From contig JAEVYY010000004.1 of the NCBI GenBank assembly GCA_023392535.1, forward strand, positions 8,313 through 72,312: a stretch of DNA of 64,000 nucleotides, in the 5' to 3' direction. This stretch comes from Bacillota bacterium (GTDB lineage Bacteria > Bacillota > Clostridia > Lachnospirales > Lachnospiraceae). Below the pieces are notes generated by a model that saw nothing but the letters and a program-made list of their open reading frames with translations, was not told the DNA's origin and ran no database searches. Numbering within the stretch: the stretch's first letter is position 1; every line of letters begins with the position of its first letter. The position numbers were made by a program, and so were the translations under genes. Shown here in pieces: positions 8,990-17,974 of this stretch.

Positions 8990-10072
8990 ATGACGAAGGA
9001 AAAATTAGCGGAATTAAATATTGGAGATAATTTGGATCAGTTAATGAATCTGGATCCCAGAGGTTATGGTGTTTGTAGAATACTCTATGCAGGGAGCAGA
9101 GCGTATACAGGAGAACCCCTTACAATGCATGGTGCAAAGGAACTCATAAATGTGATACGCCAAGGTGATCTTGTATATATCATGACAGGCTTTATATTAA
9201 GACCCCACAAAATGCCAGAAATGGATGGCATCGTAAGTTCGATCCTTCTTTGCAGGGCAATGGTAGAGGCGTTTGACTGTAAACCGGTCATTATATGCCC
9301 GGAAGATAATGTGATTGCCGTAAAAAATTGTGCTCCTGCCATAGGGCTTCACTTATATGAAGATTTTAATGAGTTGTGTGAGTTACCGATGGCTATGGGA
9401 GTGATTTCCTTTACAAAAAAGGTAGAGGAGGCTGATAGTTGTGCAGATTCTATTTTGGGGATGGGACTTCCAAAAGCTTTAATTTCAATTGAAGCACCAG
9501 GTGCGAATGAATTTGGGGAATATCACAATGCAGTAGGTGAGAATATAACGCAGCTGGAAGCAAAAATGGATATTTTATTTGATAGAGTAAAAGAAAAAGG
9601 AATTCTTACGTTATCCATTGGTGATTTGGGAAATGAAATAGGAATGGGAGTAATTGGTGATCATATCAGAAAATATATTCCTTATACAGATAAAGAGCAA
9701 TGTAAGTGTGGGTGTAAAGGAGGAATCCTTGCGCGAACGAAAGCGGATCATATTATTACAGCCACTACATCAGACTGGGGTTGTATGGGTCTTATAGGAG
9801 CATTGGCATATCTGTTGAAGAATATTAAGATCATGCATGATATCACAATGCAAGCTGAAGTAATGACGATCGCATCAAGGAGTGGAATGATTGATATGAC
9901 GGGTTCACTTCTGCCGGGCGTCGATGGATTCAATATAGATATGAATTGCGCTATCGTAAATCTCATGAGACAATGCGTGGAATATGGAATCGGGTACCAG
10001 AATGAGACATGGTTCGTAAACGTATTAAATAAGAATTTTTACCGATTGGTTAGTGATTCTGTAATTGATTGA
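8990..10072 (+). CDS. DUF4392 / D-glutamate cyclase C-terminal-domain family protein
   Basis: The 360-residue protein matches what I recognise as the DUF4392 domain, which forms the C-terminal part of vertebrate D-glutamate cyclase (DGLUCY). That enzyme converts D-glutamate to 5-oxo-D-proline. Visible blocks are YIMTGFILRPHKMPEMDGI, SIEAPGANEFGEYHNAVG, LSIGDLGNEIGMG and SDWGCMGLIGALAYLL. The Asp/Glu/Gly-rich blocks probably form the active site. It lies 17 bases after the aminotransferase gene and upstream of oxoprolinase genes. The other DGLUCY-type domain (DUF1445) is encoded separately in the same operon. Confidence 0.8.
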   Translation: MTKEKLAELNIGDNLDQLMNLDPRGYGVCRILYAGSRAYTGEPLTMHGAKELINVIRQGDLVYIMTGFILRPHKMPEMDGIVSSILLCRAMVEAFDCKPVIICPEDNVIAVKNCAPAIGLHLYEDFNELCELPMAMGVISFTKKVEEADSCADSILGMGLPKALISIEAPGANEFGEYHNAVGENITQLEAKMDILFDRVKEKGILTLSIGDLGNEIGMGVIGDHIRKYIPYTDKEQCKCGCKGGILARTKADHIITATTSDWGCMGLIGALAYLLKNIKIMHDITMQAEVMTIASRSGMIDMTGSLLPGVDGFNIDMNCAIVNLMRQCVEYGIGYQNETWFVNVLNKNFYRLVSDSVID

Positions 10073-10108
10073 GAATATGTTGTAAAAGAGACAGGAGAGG
10101 ATTTGGGC

Positions 10109-10837
10109 ATGAATGAAGTCAGAATTTTAATAGTTGGGGAATCTGCTTTATGTGTTGAATTTGGCAACCAAATATCAAGTGAAATCAATGCGAACATTAG
10201 GGGACTGAATCAGGAAATCAGAAAATACAAAATCGCAGGAGTAGTAGAAACGGTGCCTACTTTCCGATCTTTAATGGTGTACTATGATTGCAGAATAATA
10301 TCCTATAAGAGACTTATAAAAAAAATCGAAAAACGGTTAAAAAATCGGATATATGAGCAAATAGAAGAAAAAACAATCGTTGAAATACCGGTGTGTTATG
10401 ACGATCCTTTTTCACCTGATATGCAGAATGTGTGTGAGCATACAGGATTAAGCAGAGAAGAAGTGATAGCCATGCATTGCGGAACCGATTATCTGATTTA
10501 TATGTTGGGATTTTTACCGGGTTTTCCTTATTTGGGGGGCATGGACGAAAGATTGAATACACCAAGACATGCAATACCACGTGTAAGAATTGAGGCTGGA
10601 TCCGTGGGGATCGGAGGAGAACAGACTGGTATTTATCCCTTGGCATCTCCGGGTGGATGGCAGCTGATTGGAAAAACACCAGTAAAACCATATGATGCAG
10701 ATAGAGAGAAGCCTTTGTTATATGGTGCAGGTCAGTATATTCGGTTTATTCGAATAGATGCGGAAGAGTATGCAAGGATCGAGTCGTTGGTATCGAAAAA
10801 TGCCTATGTATGCAACCATGTAAAAGGAGGAACCTGA
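10109..10837 (+). CDS. pxpB: 5-oxoprolinase subunit PxpB (KipI/allophanate hydrolase subunit 1 family)
   Basis: The 242-residue subunit shows the family blocks IPVCYDDPFSPDM, HCGTDYLIYMLGFLPGFPYLGG and the stretch SVGIGGEQTGIYPLASPGGW. PxpABC is the widespread prokaryotic ATP-dependent 5-oxoprolinase, which opens 5-oxo-L-proline to L-glutamate. I chose the ATG at 10109 because AGGAGAGG lies 8 bases upstream; a TTG at 10103 is in frame. The stop is one base from pxpC, a tight operon join. Older annotation names it kipI. Confidence 0.93.
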   Translation: MNEVRILIVGESALCVEFGNQISSEINANIRGLNQEIRKYKIAGVVETVPTFRSLMVYYDCRIISYKRLIKKIEKRLKNRIYEQIEEKTIVEIPVCYDDPFSPDMQNVCEHTGLSREEVIAMHCGTDYLIYMLGFLPGFPYLGGMDERLNTPRHAIPRVRIEAGSVGIGGEQTGIYPLASPGGWQLIGKTPVKPYDADREKPLLYGAGQYIRFIRIDAEEYARIESLVSKNAYVCNHVKGGT

Positions 10838-10838
10838 T

Positions 10839-11780
10839 ATGGGAATTAAAGTCTTACAAGGAGGGGCCTTAACAACGGTGCAAGACGCGGGGCGTATAGG
10901 CTATCAAGATACTGGATTTTCGGTTTCTGGTGTTATGGATTACCGTTCCTTCCGAATGGCTAATATGTTACTAGGAAATGAAGAGAATGAGGCAGTATTG
11001 GAAGTTTCCATAATGGGACCAACCATTACTTTTACCAGGGATAATACGTTTACAATAACGGGCGGTGATTTTTCGGCAGCTCTTAATAATAGAAATATAG
11101 ATCTTTACACAGCTATACCTGTGAAAAAGGGTGATACTCTAAGATTAGGTCCTGTTAAAGAAGGTGCACGTGCGTACATTGCCTTTGCAGGAGGAATGGA
11201 TATCCCTTCTGTAATGGGGAGTAAATCCACCAATTTAAAATGCAGGATTGGGGGTCATAAAGGCAGAAAATTAGAAGCTGGAGATGAAATCGCTTTTAAA
11301 AACCCAAAACCAATTTTAAGTAATATGTATAAAAGATATGAGATTGTCAGGGAATTTCAGGAAAAGGACATTACGCTCCGAGTGATTTTGGGTCCACAGA
11401 TAGAGTATTTTACTAAGGAAGGTATCCGAACCTTACTGGAATCAGAATATACCGTTTCAGAGGAATATGATCGAATGGGATGCAGGCTTAAAGGTCCAGC
11501 CATTAGTAGTATAAATGGTGTGGATATCATATCAGATGGAATCGCACTCGGCAGCATTCAAATACCTGCAAGTGGAACACCGATCATAATGATGGCGGAC
11601 AGACAAACCATCGGTGGATATGCGAAGATTGCGACCGTTATCCATGTGGATATCCCGAAACTGGCGCAGCGTATGCCAGGGAATAAGATACGCTTTCAGG
11701 AGATTACAATAGAGGAAGCTGCAAGACTTTATAAAAAGGAAGAAAAAGAATTGAAACGTTTTCTCAAAAGAGTGAATTAA
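10839..11780 (+). CDS. pxpC: 5-oxoprolinase subunit PxpC (KipA/allophanate hydrolase subunit 2 family)
   Basis: The 313-residue protein begins with TTVQDAGRIGYQDTGFSVSG and contains FTITGGDFSA, YIAFAGGMDIPSVMGSKST and GTPIIMMADRQTIGGYAKI. All are characteristic of the allophanate hydrolase subunit 2 (AHS2/PxpC) family. It pairs with PxpB in the ATP-dependent 5-oxoprolinase complex. AGGAGG lies upstream of the ATG inside the end of pxpB. Length and gene order (B then C) are as in known pxp operons. Confidence 0.93.
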   Translation: MGIKVLQGGALTTVQDAGRIGYQDTGFSVSGVMDYRSFRMANMLLGNEENEAVLEVSIMGPTITFTRDNTFTITGGDFSAALNNRNIDLYTAIPVKKGDTLRLGPVKEGARAYIAFAGGMDIPSVMGSKSTNLKCRIGGHKGRKLEAGDEIAFKNPKPILSNMYKRYEIVREFQEKDITLRVILGPQIEYFTKEGIRTLLESEYTVSEEYDRMGCRLKGPAISSINGVDIISDGIALGSIQIPASGTPIIMMADRQTIGGYAKIATVIHVDIPKLAQRMPGNKIRFQEITIEEAARLYKKEEKELKRFLKRVN

Positions 11781-11813
11781 TACTGCCTTTGGCAGTAGAC
11801 GGGAGTGTGAAAT

Positions 11814-12599
11814 ATGGATTTTAGGAATATGGCACCAAAAGATGTGCGGGCACGCATTAGAAAGGGAGAGATTCAGAGTCCGACGGCAGGTATGAGTGCT
11901 GGATATGCACAGGCAAATTTGGTGGTGCTGCCAAAAGAACTTGCTTATGATTTTTTATTATTTACACAAAGAAATTCGAAGTCTTGTCCAGTATTAGAAG
12001 TATCTGACACCGGAAGCAGAGCGTTGCCGGGAATCGCACCTGGTGCTGACATCGCGAATGATATCCCGAAATACCGAGTTTATGAAAATGGTATAATGAC
12101 GGGTGAGTATACCAGTGTAGCGCACCTTTGGAGGGATGATTTTGTAAGCTTTTTAATCGGATGCAGCTTTTCTTTTGAATCGGAGTTAATAGAAGCAGGC
12201 ATTGAGGTAAGACATATTACAGAAGGTTGTAATGTTCCCATGTATACAACGAATATAGAATGTGAACCGGCAGGAATTTTTAGTGGCAGGATGGTAGTAA
12301 GTATGCGTCCCATTCCATATGGACAAATTGTTAAGGCTGTTACGGTTACAGGTGCACTGCCGAAAGTACATGGTACACCAATACATATTGGAGATCCTGG
12401 TATGATTGGAATTGAAGATGTGAATAGACCTGATTTTGGTGATTCCGTAACAATAAAACAGGGAGAAGTTCCTGTTTTCTGGTGCTGCGGAGTTACTCCA
12501 CAGTCAGTTATAATGAATACAAAACCTAAGTTTTGCATTACGCATGCCCCTGGACATATGTTGATTACAGATATAAAAAATGTAACATTAAAAATGTGA
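11814..12599 (+). CDS. DUF1445 / D-glutamate cyclase family putative hydro-lyase (YcsI-like)
   Basis: The 261-residue protein carries the DUF1445 family blocks PTAGMSAGYAQANLVVLP, DIPKYRVYENG, FLIGCSFSFESEL, RHITEGCNVPMYTTNIEC and FCITHAPGHMLITD. The family includes Bacillus YcsI and the N-terminal part of vertebrate D-glutamate cyclase. It stands between pxpC and pxpA, a common arrangement for this family. Together with the separate DUF4392 gene, this operon carries both halves of a DGLUCY-like protein. Start ATG 11814 follows GGGAG. Confidence 0.88.
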   Translation: MDFRNMAPKDVRARIRKGEIQSPTAGMSAGYAQANLVVLPKELAYDFLLFTQRNSKSCPVLEVSDTGSRALPGIAPGADIANDIPKYRVYENGIMTGEYTSVAHLWRDDFVSFLIGCSFSFESELIEAGIEVRHITEGCNVPMYTTNIECEPAGIFSGRMVVSMRPIPYGQIVKAVTVTGALPKVHGTPIHIGDPGMIGIEDVNRPDFGDSVTIKQGEVPVFWCCGVTPQSVIMNTKPKFCITHAPGHMLITDIKNVTLKM

Positions 12600-12645
12600 G
12601 GAATTAGCGGCATGTGTATATAAAAGTATGCAGATTGGAGCAACT

Positions 12646-13401
12646 ATGTATAAAATTGATTTGAATTGTGACTTAGGCGAGAGCTTTGGTGACTATATTA
12701 TTGGGATGGATGATTTGGTAATTCCTTACATCACATCAGCAAATATTGCTTGTGGCTACCATGCTTCAGATCCTGTGGTAATGTCAAAAACAGTGGCACT
12801 TGCAAAGAAAATGGGGGTGTCGGTAGGTGCGCACCCGGGACTTCCGGATCTAATGGGTTTTGGAAGAAGAAATATGGACCTATCTCCGGCGGATGCAAAA
12901 GCATATGTGATGTATCAGGTGGGAGCGTTAGACTCATTTTGCAAAGCAAATAATGTAAAAATGAAACATGTGAAGCCGCATGGTGCGCTCTATAATATGG
13001 CAGGAAAGGACTATACGTTGTCAAAAGCAATTTGTGAAGGGATAAAAGAGGTGAATCCCGAGCTGATACTACTGGGATTGTCGGGAAGTCAGATGCTGAT
13101 TGCAGCAGAAGAGTTGGGGCTACGTTCTGCAAAAGAGGTATTTGCAGACAGGGCATATGAAGAGGATGGTTCCTTGGTAGCTAGGACGAAAGAAGGCGCC
13201 ATGATTATAAACGAGGATTTGGCTGTTAGCAGAGTGATCCGCATGATCAAAGAGGGCAAAGTAGAAAGCATCACCGGAAAAGATATTTCAATTAGTGCAG
13301 ATTCTGTATGTGTACATGGAGATGGTGAGAAAGCACTGGCATTTGTTCAAAAAATAAGAATGACTTTAGAACAAGAAGGTATTCAAATCGCTCCATTTTA
13401 A
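12646..13401 (+). CDS. pxpA: 5-oxoprolinase subunit PxpA (LamB/YcsF family)
   Basis: The 251-residue product begins MYKIDLNCDLGESFGDYI, the diagnostic start of the LamB/YcsF family. It continues with SANIACGYHASDP, GVSVGAHPGLPDL, KHVKPHGALYNMA and VCVHGDG. PxpA is the third subunit of the prokaryotic 5-oxoprolinase. I chose the ATG at 12646, which has TTGGAG 6 bases upstream; the upstream in-frame ATG at 12628 has no such site. It is the last gene of the operon, followed by a large stem-loop. Confidence 0.93.
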   Translation: MYKIDLNCDLGESFGDYIIGMDDLVIPYITSANIACGYHASDPVVMSKTVALAKKMGVSVGAHPGLPDLMGFGRRNMDLSPADAKAYVMYQVGALDSFCKANNVKMKHVKPHGALYNMAGKDYTLSKAICEGIKEVNPELILLGLSGSQMLIAAEELGLRSAKEVFADRAYEEDGSLVARTKEGAMIINEDLAVSRVIRMIKEGKVESITGKDISISADSVCVHGDGEKALAFVQKIRMTLEQEGIQIAPF

Positions 13402-13466
13402 TCCTTTAAACTTAATAATTCTTGCACCAAAATAAACACGTCATACTTCTTCCTTTCCAACAAAAT

Positions 13467-13530
13467 AGGCATCCAAGACGAAATCTTATAGTGTCAAAAC
13501 ACTGTACCTACGATTATGTCTTGGATGCCT
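13467..13530. terminator. Long bidirectional stem-loop between pxpA and the AraC gene
   Basis: AGGCATCCAAGAC (13467-13479) is repeated as its exact reverse complement at 13518-13530. The 38-base interior contains a nested AGTGT/ACACT hairpin. It separates convergent genes and probably terminates both. Confidence 0.65.
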
Positions 13531-13538
13531 TATTGCGT

Positions 13539-14453
13539 TTACTTAATCACCGTAGTTGGAAGTTCTTCAGGCAGCGAGATGATATCGGAAGAGGAACGAT
13601 AATAGGTAAAATTGGTTGAGCTGTTTTCTGGCAGGAGCAGGTAATCAGTTGGAGTCTTATTTGTAATCTCTTTGAATACGCGGTTAAAAGTACGGACGTT
13701 GTTAAATCCGCACATGTAAGAAATATCAGTAATTTTTTTATCTGTAGTCATGAGTAAATCAACAGCCTGTGAAATACGTATCGCATTCAGATATTTCACA
13801 AAATTAGTCCCAATCAGCATTTTAAATACTTTAGAAAAGTGACTGGTGCTAAAATTCATCATCTCGGCAGCGTCTTCAATGGTAATCGTATCGCTGTAAT
13901 GCTCTTCTAAAAAGGATAAAAGGCTCTGAAAGTCAGAAAGAACGCTCAAACGGCGATTCATCATAATGGATTTTTGGGTATGGGTCGGGAGGTTACGAAG
14001 AAGCTGGTACCAGAATCCGCGTATGGATGCAGTAACGATATCTTGATAGAATCTGTCTCTATGAGATAACTCTTCATCCAATAAGTAGAGTAAATGATGC
14101 CATTCTTCTGCCAGATCCCAGGCATCTAATACTTCCTTTTTGATATGGGGATTGGAAAAATAATGGTAGTGATAATGGCTGTTGATAATACCGGTATCAA
14201 ATAACACAAAATCCAAGCAAGACTTATCACTTCTTGCATTACAGTAATGAATATCTCCGCTATCACAGACAATCAGATCCCCGGCATTTGCACTGATGGT
14301 AAAGTTAGTGACATGTAGCGAGACACTACCTTGTCTTACGTAGATTAACTCTATTTCTTTGTGCCAATGGGCACGAAAACAAATATCGTGATATTTGTTA
14401 TGCCAAACCATAAAATCTGATTTATAGTTACGAATTTCATGAAATGCTTTCAT
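13539..14453 (-). CDS. AraC family regulator, probable activator of the fucose genes
   Basis: The 304-residue protein has an N-terminal cupin-like sensor (RAHWHKEIELIYVRQGS; AGDLIVCDSGDIHYC). Its C-terminus holds two AraC helix-turn-helix motifs (TIEDAAEMMNFSTSHFSKVF; KITDISYMCGFNNVRTFNRVF). The start is set at the ATG at 14453 because AAAGGGGAGG lies 5-6 bases upstream; the open frame extends further without such a site. It is divergently placed from fucI. The fucI promoter has a good -10 but a poor -35, as expected for an activator-dependent promoter. Control of L-fucose genes is an inference from position. Confidence 0.88.
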   Translation of the reverse strand: MKAFHEIRNYKSDFMVWHNKYHDICFRAHWHKEIELIYVRQGSVSLHVTNFTISANAGDLIVCDSGDIHYCNARSDKSCLDFVLFDTGIINSHYHYHYFSNPHIKKEVLDAWDLAEEWHHLLYLLDEELSHRDRFYQDIVTASIRGFWYQLLRNLPTHTQKSIMMNRRLSVLSDFQSLLSFLEEHYSDTITIEDAAEMMNFSTSHFSKVFKMLIGTNFVKYLNAIRISQAVDLLMTTDKKITDISYMCGFNNVRTFNRVFKEITNKTPTDYLLLPENSSTNFTYYRSSSDIISLPEELPTTVIK

Positions 14454-14552
14454 CCATGCCTCCCCTTTAAAGGATAAGAATTTTCTACTTTTGTACATTA
14501 TACACAAAAATAAATGGAAAATCCAACTAAATAACAAATAATGTCTATATAT

Positions 14553-14595
14553 GAATACTTATATTCGTGCAAATAAAGAAAGAAATAGTTATAAT
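14553..14595 (+). promoter_or_regulatory. fucI promoter region with inverted repeat
   Basis: TATAAT (14590-14595) is a consensus -10, but the sequence 17 bases upstream (GTGCAA) is a poor -35. Just upstream is GAATA-CTTA-TATTC (14553-14566), an inverted repeat, followed by GTGCAAAT (14567-14574). The octamer recurs upstream of rhaB. This fits an AraC-activated promoter. Confidence 0.45.
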
Positions 14596-14658
14596 TGTAT
14601 GTGAGTAATGAAGGAAATTTAAAGTTATTAGACAAAAATAACAATGGAGGTAAGAAAG

Positions 14659-16461
14659 ATGGCAGTAAAGAGAATCGTTGGAGAATATCCGGTAATTGGA
14701 ATCAGACCTACGATAGATGGAAGGAGAGGTGCCTTAAAAGTAAGAGAATCCCTGGAAGAACAAACAATGAATATGGCGAGATCAGCAGCCAGATTATTTG
14801 AGGATCATTTAAGATATTCGAATGGAGAACCTGTTAAAGTCATTATTTCAGATACGACCATCGGGCGTGTTGCAGAGGCGGCGGCTTGTGAGGATCAGTT
14901 TAAAAAAGCAGGTGTTACAATTACTTTAACAGTGACACCATGCTGGTGTTATGGATCGGAAACGATGGACATGGATCCGATGACGATAAAGGGCGTATGG
15001 GGATTTAATGGGACAGAAAGACCAGGTGCGGTATATTTGGCTGCTGTATTAGCCGGACATGCACAAAAAGGATTACCTGCATTTGGTATTTATGGACAGG
15101 ATGTTCAGGATGCGGATGATACCGATATTCCGGAAGATGTTAGAAAGAAATTACTTCGTTTCGCTCGCGCAGCGGTAGCGGCGGCAAGTATGAGGGGGAA
15201 ATCCTATTTACAAATTGGTTCTATCTGCATGGGGATTGCAGGTTCTATTATTGATGTGGATTTTTTTGAAGAATACCTCGGAATGAGAGTAGAATCCGTA
15301 GATGAAGTCGAAATTATACGTAGAATGACTGAAAATATTTATGACCAAAAAGAATACCAGAAAGCTCTTGCCTGGACCAAGGAAAAATGCAAAGAAGGCT
15401 ATGATAAAAATCCTGCTTATGCCCAAAAATCTAGGGAAGAGAAAGATAAGGACTGGGAATTTGTTGTTAAGATGATGTGTATTATTAAAGACCTTATGAA
15501 TGGAAATAAAAATCTTCCAACAGGATATGAGGAAGAAATGGTCGGTCATAATGCAATTGCTGCAGGATTTCAAGGACAAAGACAATGGACAGATTTTTAT
15601 CCGAACTGTGATTTTCCAGAGGCAATGTTAAATTCTTCTTTTGATTGGAGCGGAGCAAGAGAACCCTATATTTTGGCTACAGAAAATGATACATTGAATG
15701 GCACAGGAATGCTATTTGCTAAATTATTGACAAATACCGCTCAGATTTTTGCAGATGTCAGAACCTATTGGAGCCCGGAAGCAGTAAAAAAAGCAACTGG
15801 ATATGAATTGGAGGGAGTAGCGAAGCAATCAGGAGGTTTCATCCACTTAATTAATTCCGGAGCGGCTTGTCTGGATGCCTGCGGAGAAGTAAAGGATGGA
15901 AATGGAAGCGGCATCATCAAGCCATTCTGGGAAATTTCAGAGCATGATATCGATGCTTGTCTGAAAGCCACGACCTTTAATGCAGCAGATCAGGGATATT
16001 TCAGAGGAGGTGGATACTCTTCCAGATTTTTAACGAGAGCAGAAATGCCTTGCACTATGATTCGGTTGAATATCGTAAAAGGACTTGGACCGGTTCTTCA
16101 GATAGCGGAGGGATGGACTGTGAATTTACCGGATGAAGTATCCGATAAGCTGTGGAAAAGAACAGATTATACTTGGCCGTGTACTTGGTTTGCGCCAAGG
16201 ACAACAGGAACTGGAGCATTTGCAACTGCATATGATGTCATGAACAATTGGGGGGCTAACCATGGCGCAATTAGCTACGGGCATATAGGAGCAGACCTAA
16301 TTACACTGTGTTCTATTCTTCGCATTCCAGTTTGCATGCATAATGTTCCAGAGGAAGATATTTTCAGGCCTGCCGTCTGGAATGCCTTTGGTATGGACAA
16401 AGAAGGGCAGGATTTTAGAGCATGCCATACATATGGACCAATGTATAAGACAATGCGATAA
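14659..16461 (+). CDS. fucI: L-fucose isomerase
   Basis: This 600-residue cytoplasmic isomerase converts L-fucose to L-fuculose (Mn-dependent). Recognisable family blocks are YPVIGIRPTIDGRRG near the N-terminus, TVTPCWCYGSETMDMDP, GIYGQDVQDADD, SYLQIGSICMGIAGS and the C-terminal GANHGAISYGHIGADL. Length matches FucI (about 590-605). I chose the ATG at 14659 (GGAGG, spacing 8); an ATG at 14644 lies immediately before that ribosome binding site and is less likely. It is the first gene of the fucose catabolic operon. Confidence 0.96.
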   Translation: MAVKRIVGEYPVIGIRPTIDGRRGALKVRESLEEQTMNMARSAARLFEDHLRYSNGEPVKVIISDTTIGRVAEAAACEDQFKKAGVTITLTVTPCWCYGSETMDMDPMTIKGVWGFNGTERPGAVYLAAVLAGHAQKGLPAFGIYGQDVQDADDTDIPEDVRKKLLRFARAAVAAASMRGKSYLQIGSICMGIAGSIIDVDFFEEYLGMRVESVDEVEIIRRMTENIYDQKEYQKALAWTKEKCKEGYDKNPAYAQKSREEKDKDWEFVVKMMCIIKDLMNGNKNLPTGYEEEMVGHNAIAAGFQGQRQWTDFYPNCDFPEAMLNSSFDWSGAREPYILATENDTLNGTGMLFAKLLTNTAQIFADVRTYWSPEAVKKATGYELEGVAKQSGGFIHLINSGAACLDACGEVKDGNGSGIIKPFWEISEHDIDACLKATTFNAADQGYFRGGGYSSRFLTRAEMPCTMIRLNIVKGLGPVLQIAEGWTVNLPDEVSDKLWKRTDYTWPCTWFAPRTTGTGAFATAYDVMNNWGANHGAISYGHIGADLITLCSILRIPVCMHNVPEEDIFRPAVWNAFGMDKEGQDFRACHTYGPMYKTMR

Positions 16462-16476
16462 AATAGGAGCAGTATC

Positions 16477-17961
16477 ATGGGAAAAGAAAAAAGAGTACTT
16501 GCGTTTGATTACGGCGCAAGCAGCGGCAGGGCAATTATCGGTAAATTTGATGGAGAAAGTATTACATTAGAAGAAATACATCGATTTGCAAATGAGCCAG
16601 TAACGGTAAAAGGAACCGTGTATTGGGATATTTTACGTTTATACCATGAGCTCAAGCAAGGGCTTATAAAGGCTAAACTTTACGGTGGTGTTGACAGTAT
16701 CGGAATCGATACATGGGGAGTGGATTTTGGTCTATTGGAGACAAGAGGTAATCTGATCGAGAATCCAGTTCATTATAGAGATGGTAGAACCAAAGGCATG
16801 TTGGAGGAAAGCTTCCGATCGCTTGAGAAGGATATTTTTTATGAGATTACTGGAAATCAGTTTATGGAACTCAACACAGCATTCCAATTATTATCCATTG
16901 TGAAAAATAGGCCGGAGCTCTTAGCAAGGACTGATAAACTACTATTGATTCCAGATCTTTTGAATTACTTTTTGACTGGAATAAAAAGGGCTGAATGTTC
17001 CATCGCATCTACTACACAGCTAATGAATATAAAAGAAAAGTGCTGGTCAAAACAAGTGCTGGAATCCTTGCAGATTCCTGGTCATATTTTTCCACAGATC
17101 ATAAAGAGCGGCACCAGACTTGGCAAGTTGCTTCCAGAGGTATGCGAAGAATTAGAGATAGGAAGTATGGATGTCATCGCTGTTGCCAGCCATGATACAC
17201 AGAGCGCACTTGTCAGCGTTCCTGCAGAGGAAGAAGATTTTATTTTTATTAGTTGCGGTACGTGGTCGCTTTTTGGAACAGAGGTTTCTACACCTATTAT
17301 CAATGCCAAATCGGCTCAAATGAATATCACTAATGAATTAGGAGCAGAAGGAAAAGTATCTTTTTTAAAAAATATTATTGGATTGTGGCTCATACAGGAA
17401 AGCAGACGTCAATGGAGCCGTGAAGGGAAAGAATATGCCTTTGGAGAGCTCGATAAAATGGCGTCAGAGGAAGAGGCATTTCGGTGCTTTATCGATCCGG
17501 ATGCACCTGAATTTGTAATGGCAGGAAATATACCCAAAAGAATACGTGCTTTCTGCGAAAGAACAGGACAGAGGAGTCCAGAAACGCCAGGTCAGTTCGT
17601 AAGATGCATTCATGAAAGTCTTGCATTTAAGTATCGTGATACCTTATTCGAAATTCAGGCTTGTACAGGAAAAGAATATGAGAGTATTTATATAGTAGGA
17701 GGCGGTACAAAAAGCAGGCTGCTTAGTCAAATGACAGCAAATGCCTGTCATAAAAAGGTATCGTCCGGACCGATAGAAGCAACGGTATATGGAAATATCG
17801 CTTTGCAATTAATTGCGGCAGGAAAAATAAAAGATATAAAAGATGCCAGAAAAAAGATCAGAGACTCTGCAAAAATTCAAATGTTCTTACCACAAGAAAA
17901 AGAGGTATGGGAAAATGCTTATCAGCGATATCAAGAAGTGGTTTTGAATACAGCAAGATAA
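16477..17961 (+). CDS. fucK: L-fuculokinase (rhamnulokinase-like FGGY kinase)
   Basis: The 494-residue FGGY-family kinase opens with RVLAFDYGASSGRAIIG, the ATP-binding motif, followed by GIDTWGVDFGLL. It also has VASHDTQSALVSVPA, ISCGTWSLFG and IYIVGGGTKSRLLSQM near the C-terminus. Sequence-wise it resembles rhamnulokinases (RhaB). Its position 15 bases after fucI suggests that it phosphorylates L-fuculose, as in several gut Firmicutes. A second paralogue upstream of rhaA (50248-51648) is the better rhamnulokinase candidate. Symbol assignment rests on context. Confidence 0.8.
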   Translation: MGKEKRVLAFDYGASSGRAIIGKFDGESITLEEIHRFANEPVTVKGTVYWDILRLYHELKQGLIKAKLYGGVDSIGIDTWGVDFGLLETRGNLIENPVHYRDGRTKGMLEESFRSLEKDIFYEITGNQFMELNTAFQLLSIVKNRPELLARTDKLLLIPDLLNYFLTGIKRAECSIASTTQLMNIKEKCWSKQVLESLQIPGHIFPQIIKSGTRLGKLLPEVCEELEIGSMDVIAVASHDTQSALVSVPAEEEDFIFISCGTWSLFGTEVSTPIINAKSAQMNITNELGAEGKVSFLKNIIGLWLIQESRRQWSREGKEYAFGELDKMASEEEAFRCFIDPDAPEFVMAGNIPKRIRAFCERTGQRSPETPGQFVRCIHESLAFKYRDTLFEIQACTGKEYESIYIVGGGTKSRLLSQMTANACHKKVSSGPIEATVYGNIALQLIAAGKIKDIKDARKKIRDSAKIQMFLPQEKEVWENAYQRYQEVVLNTAR

Positions 17962-17974
17962 GGAATAAGAATAT

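Noticed and set aside
12080..12643. Minus-strand open frame of 187 codons
   Set aside because: It lies fully opposite the DUF1445 gene, whose plus-strand product matches a known family; the minus-strand product matches nothing.
12731..13156. Minus-strand open frame of 141 codons
   Set aside because: Antisense to pxpA, with Pro/Leu/Ser-rich composition typical of a shadow frame.
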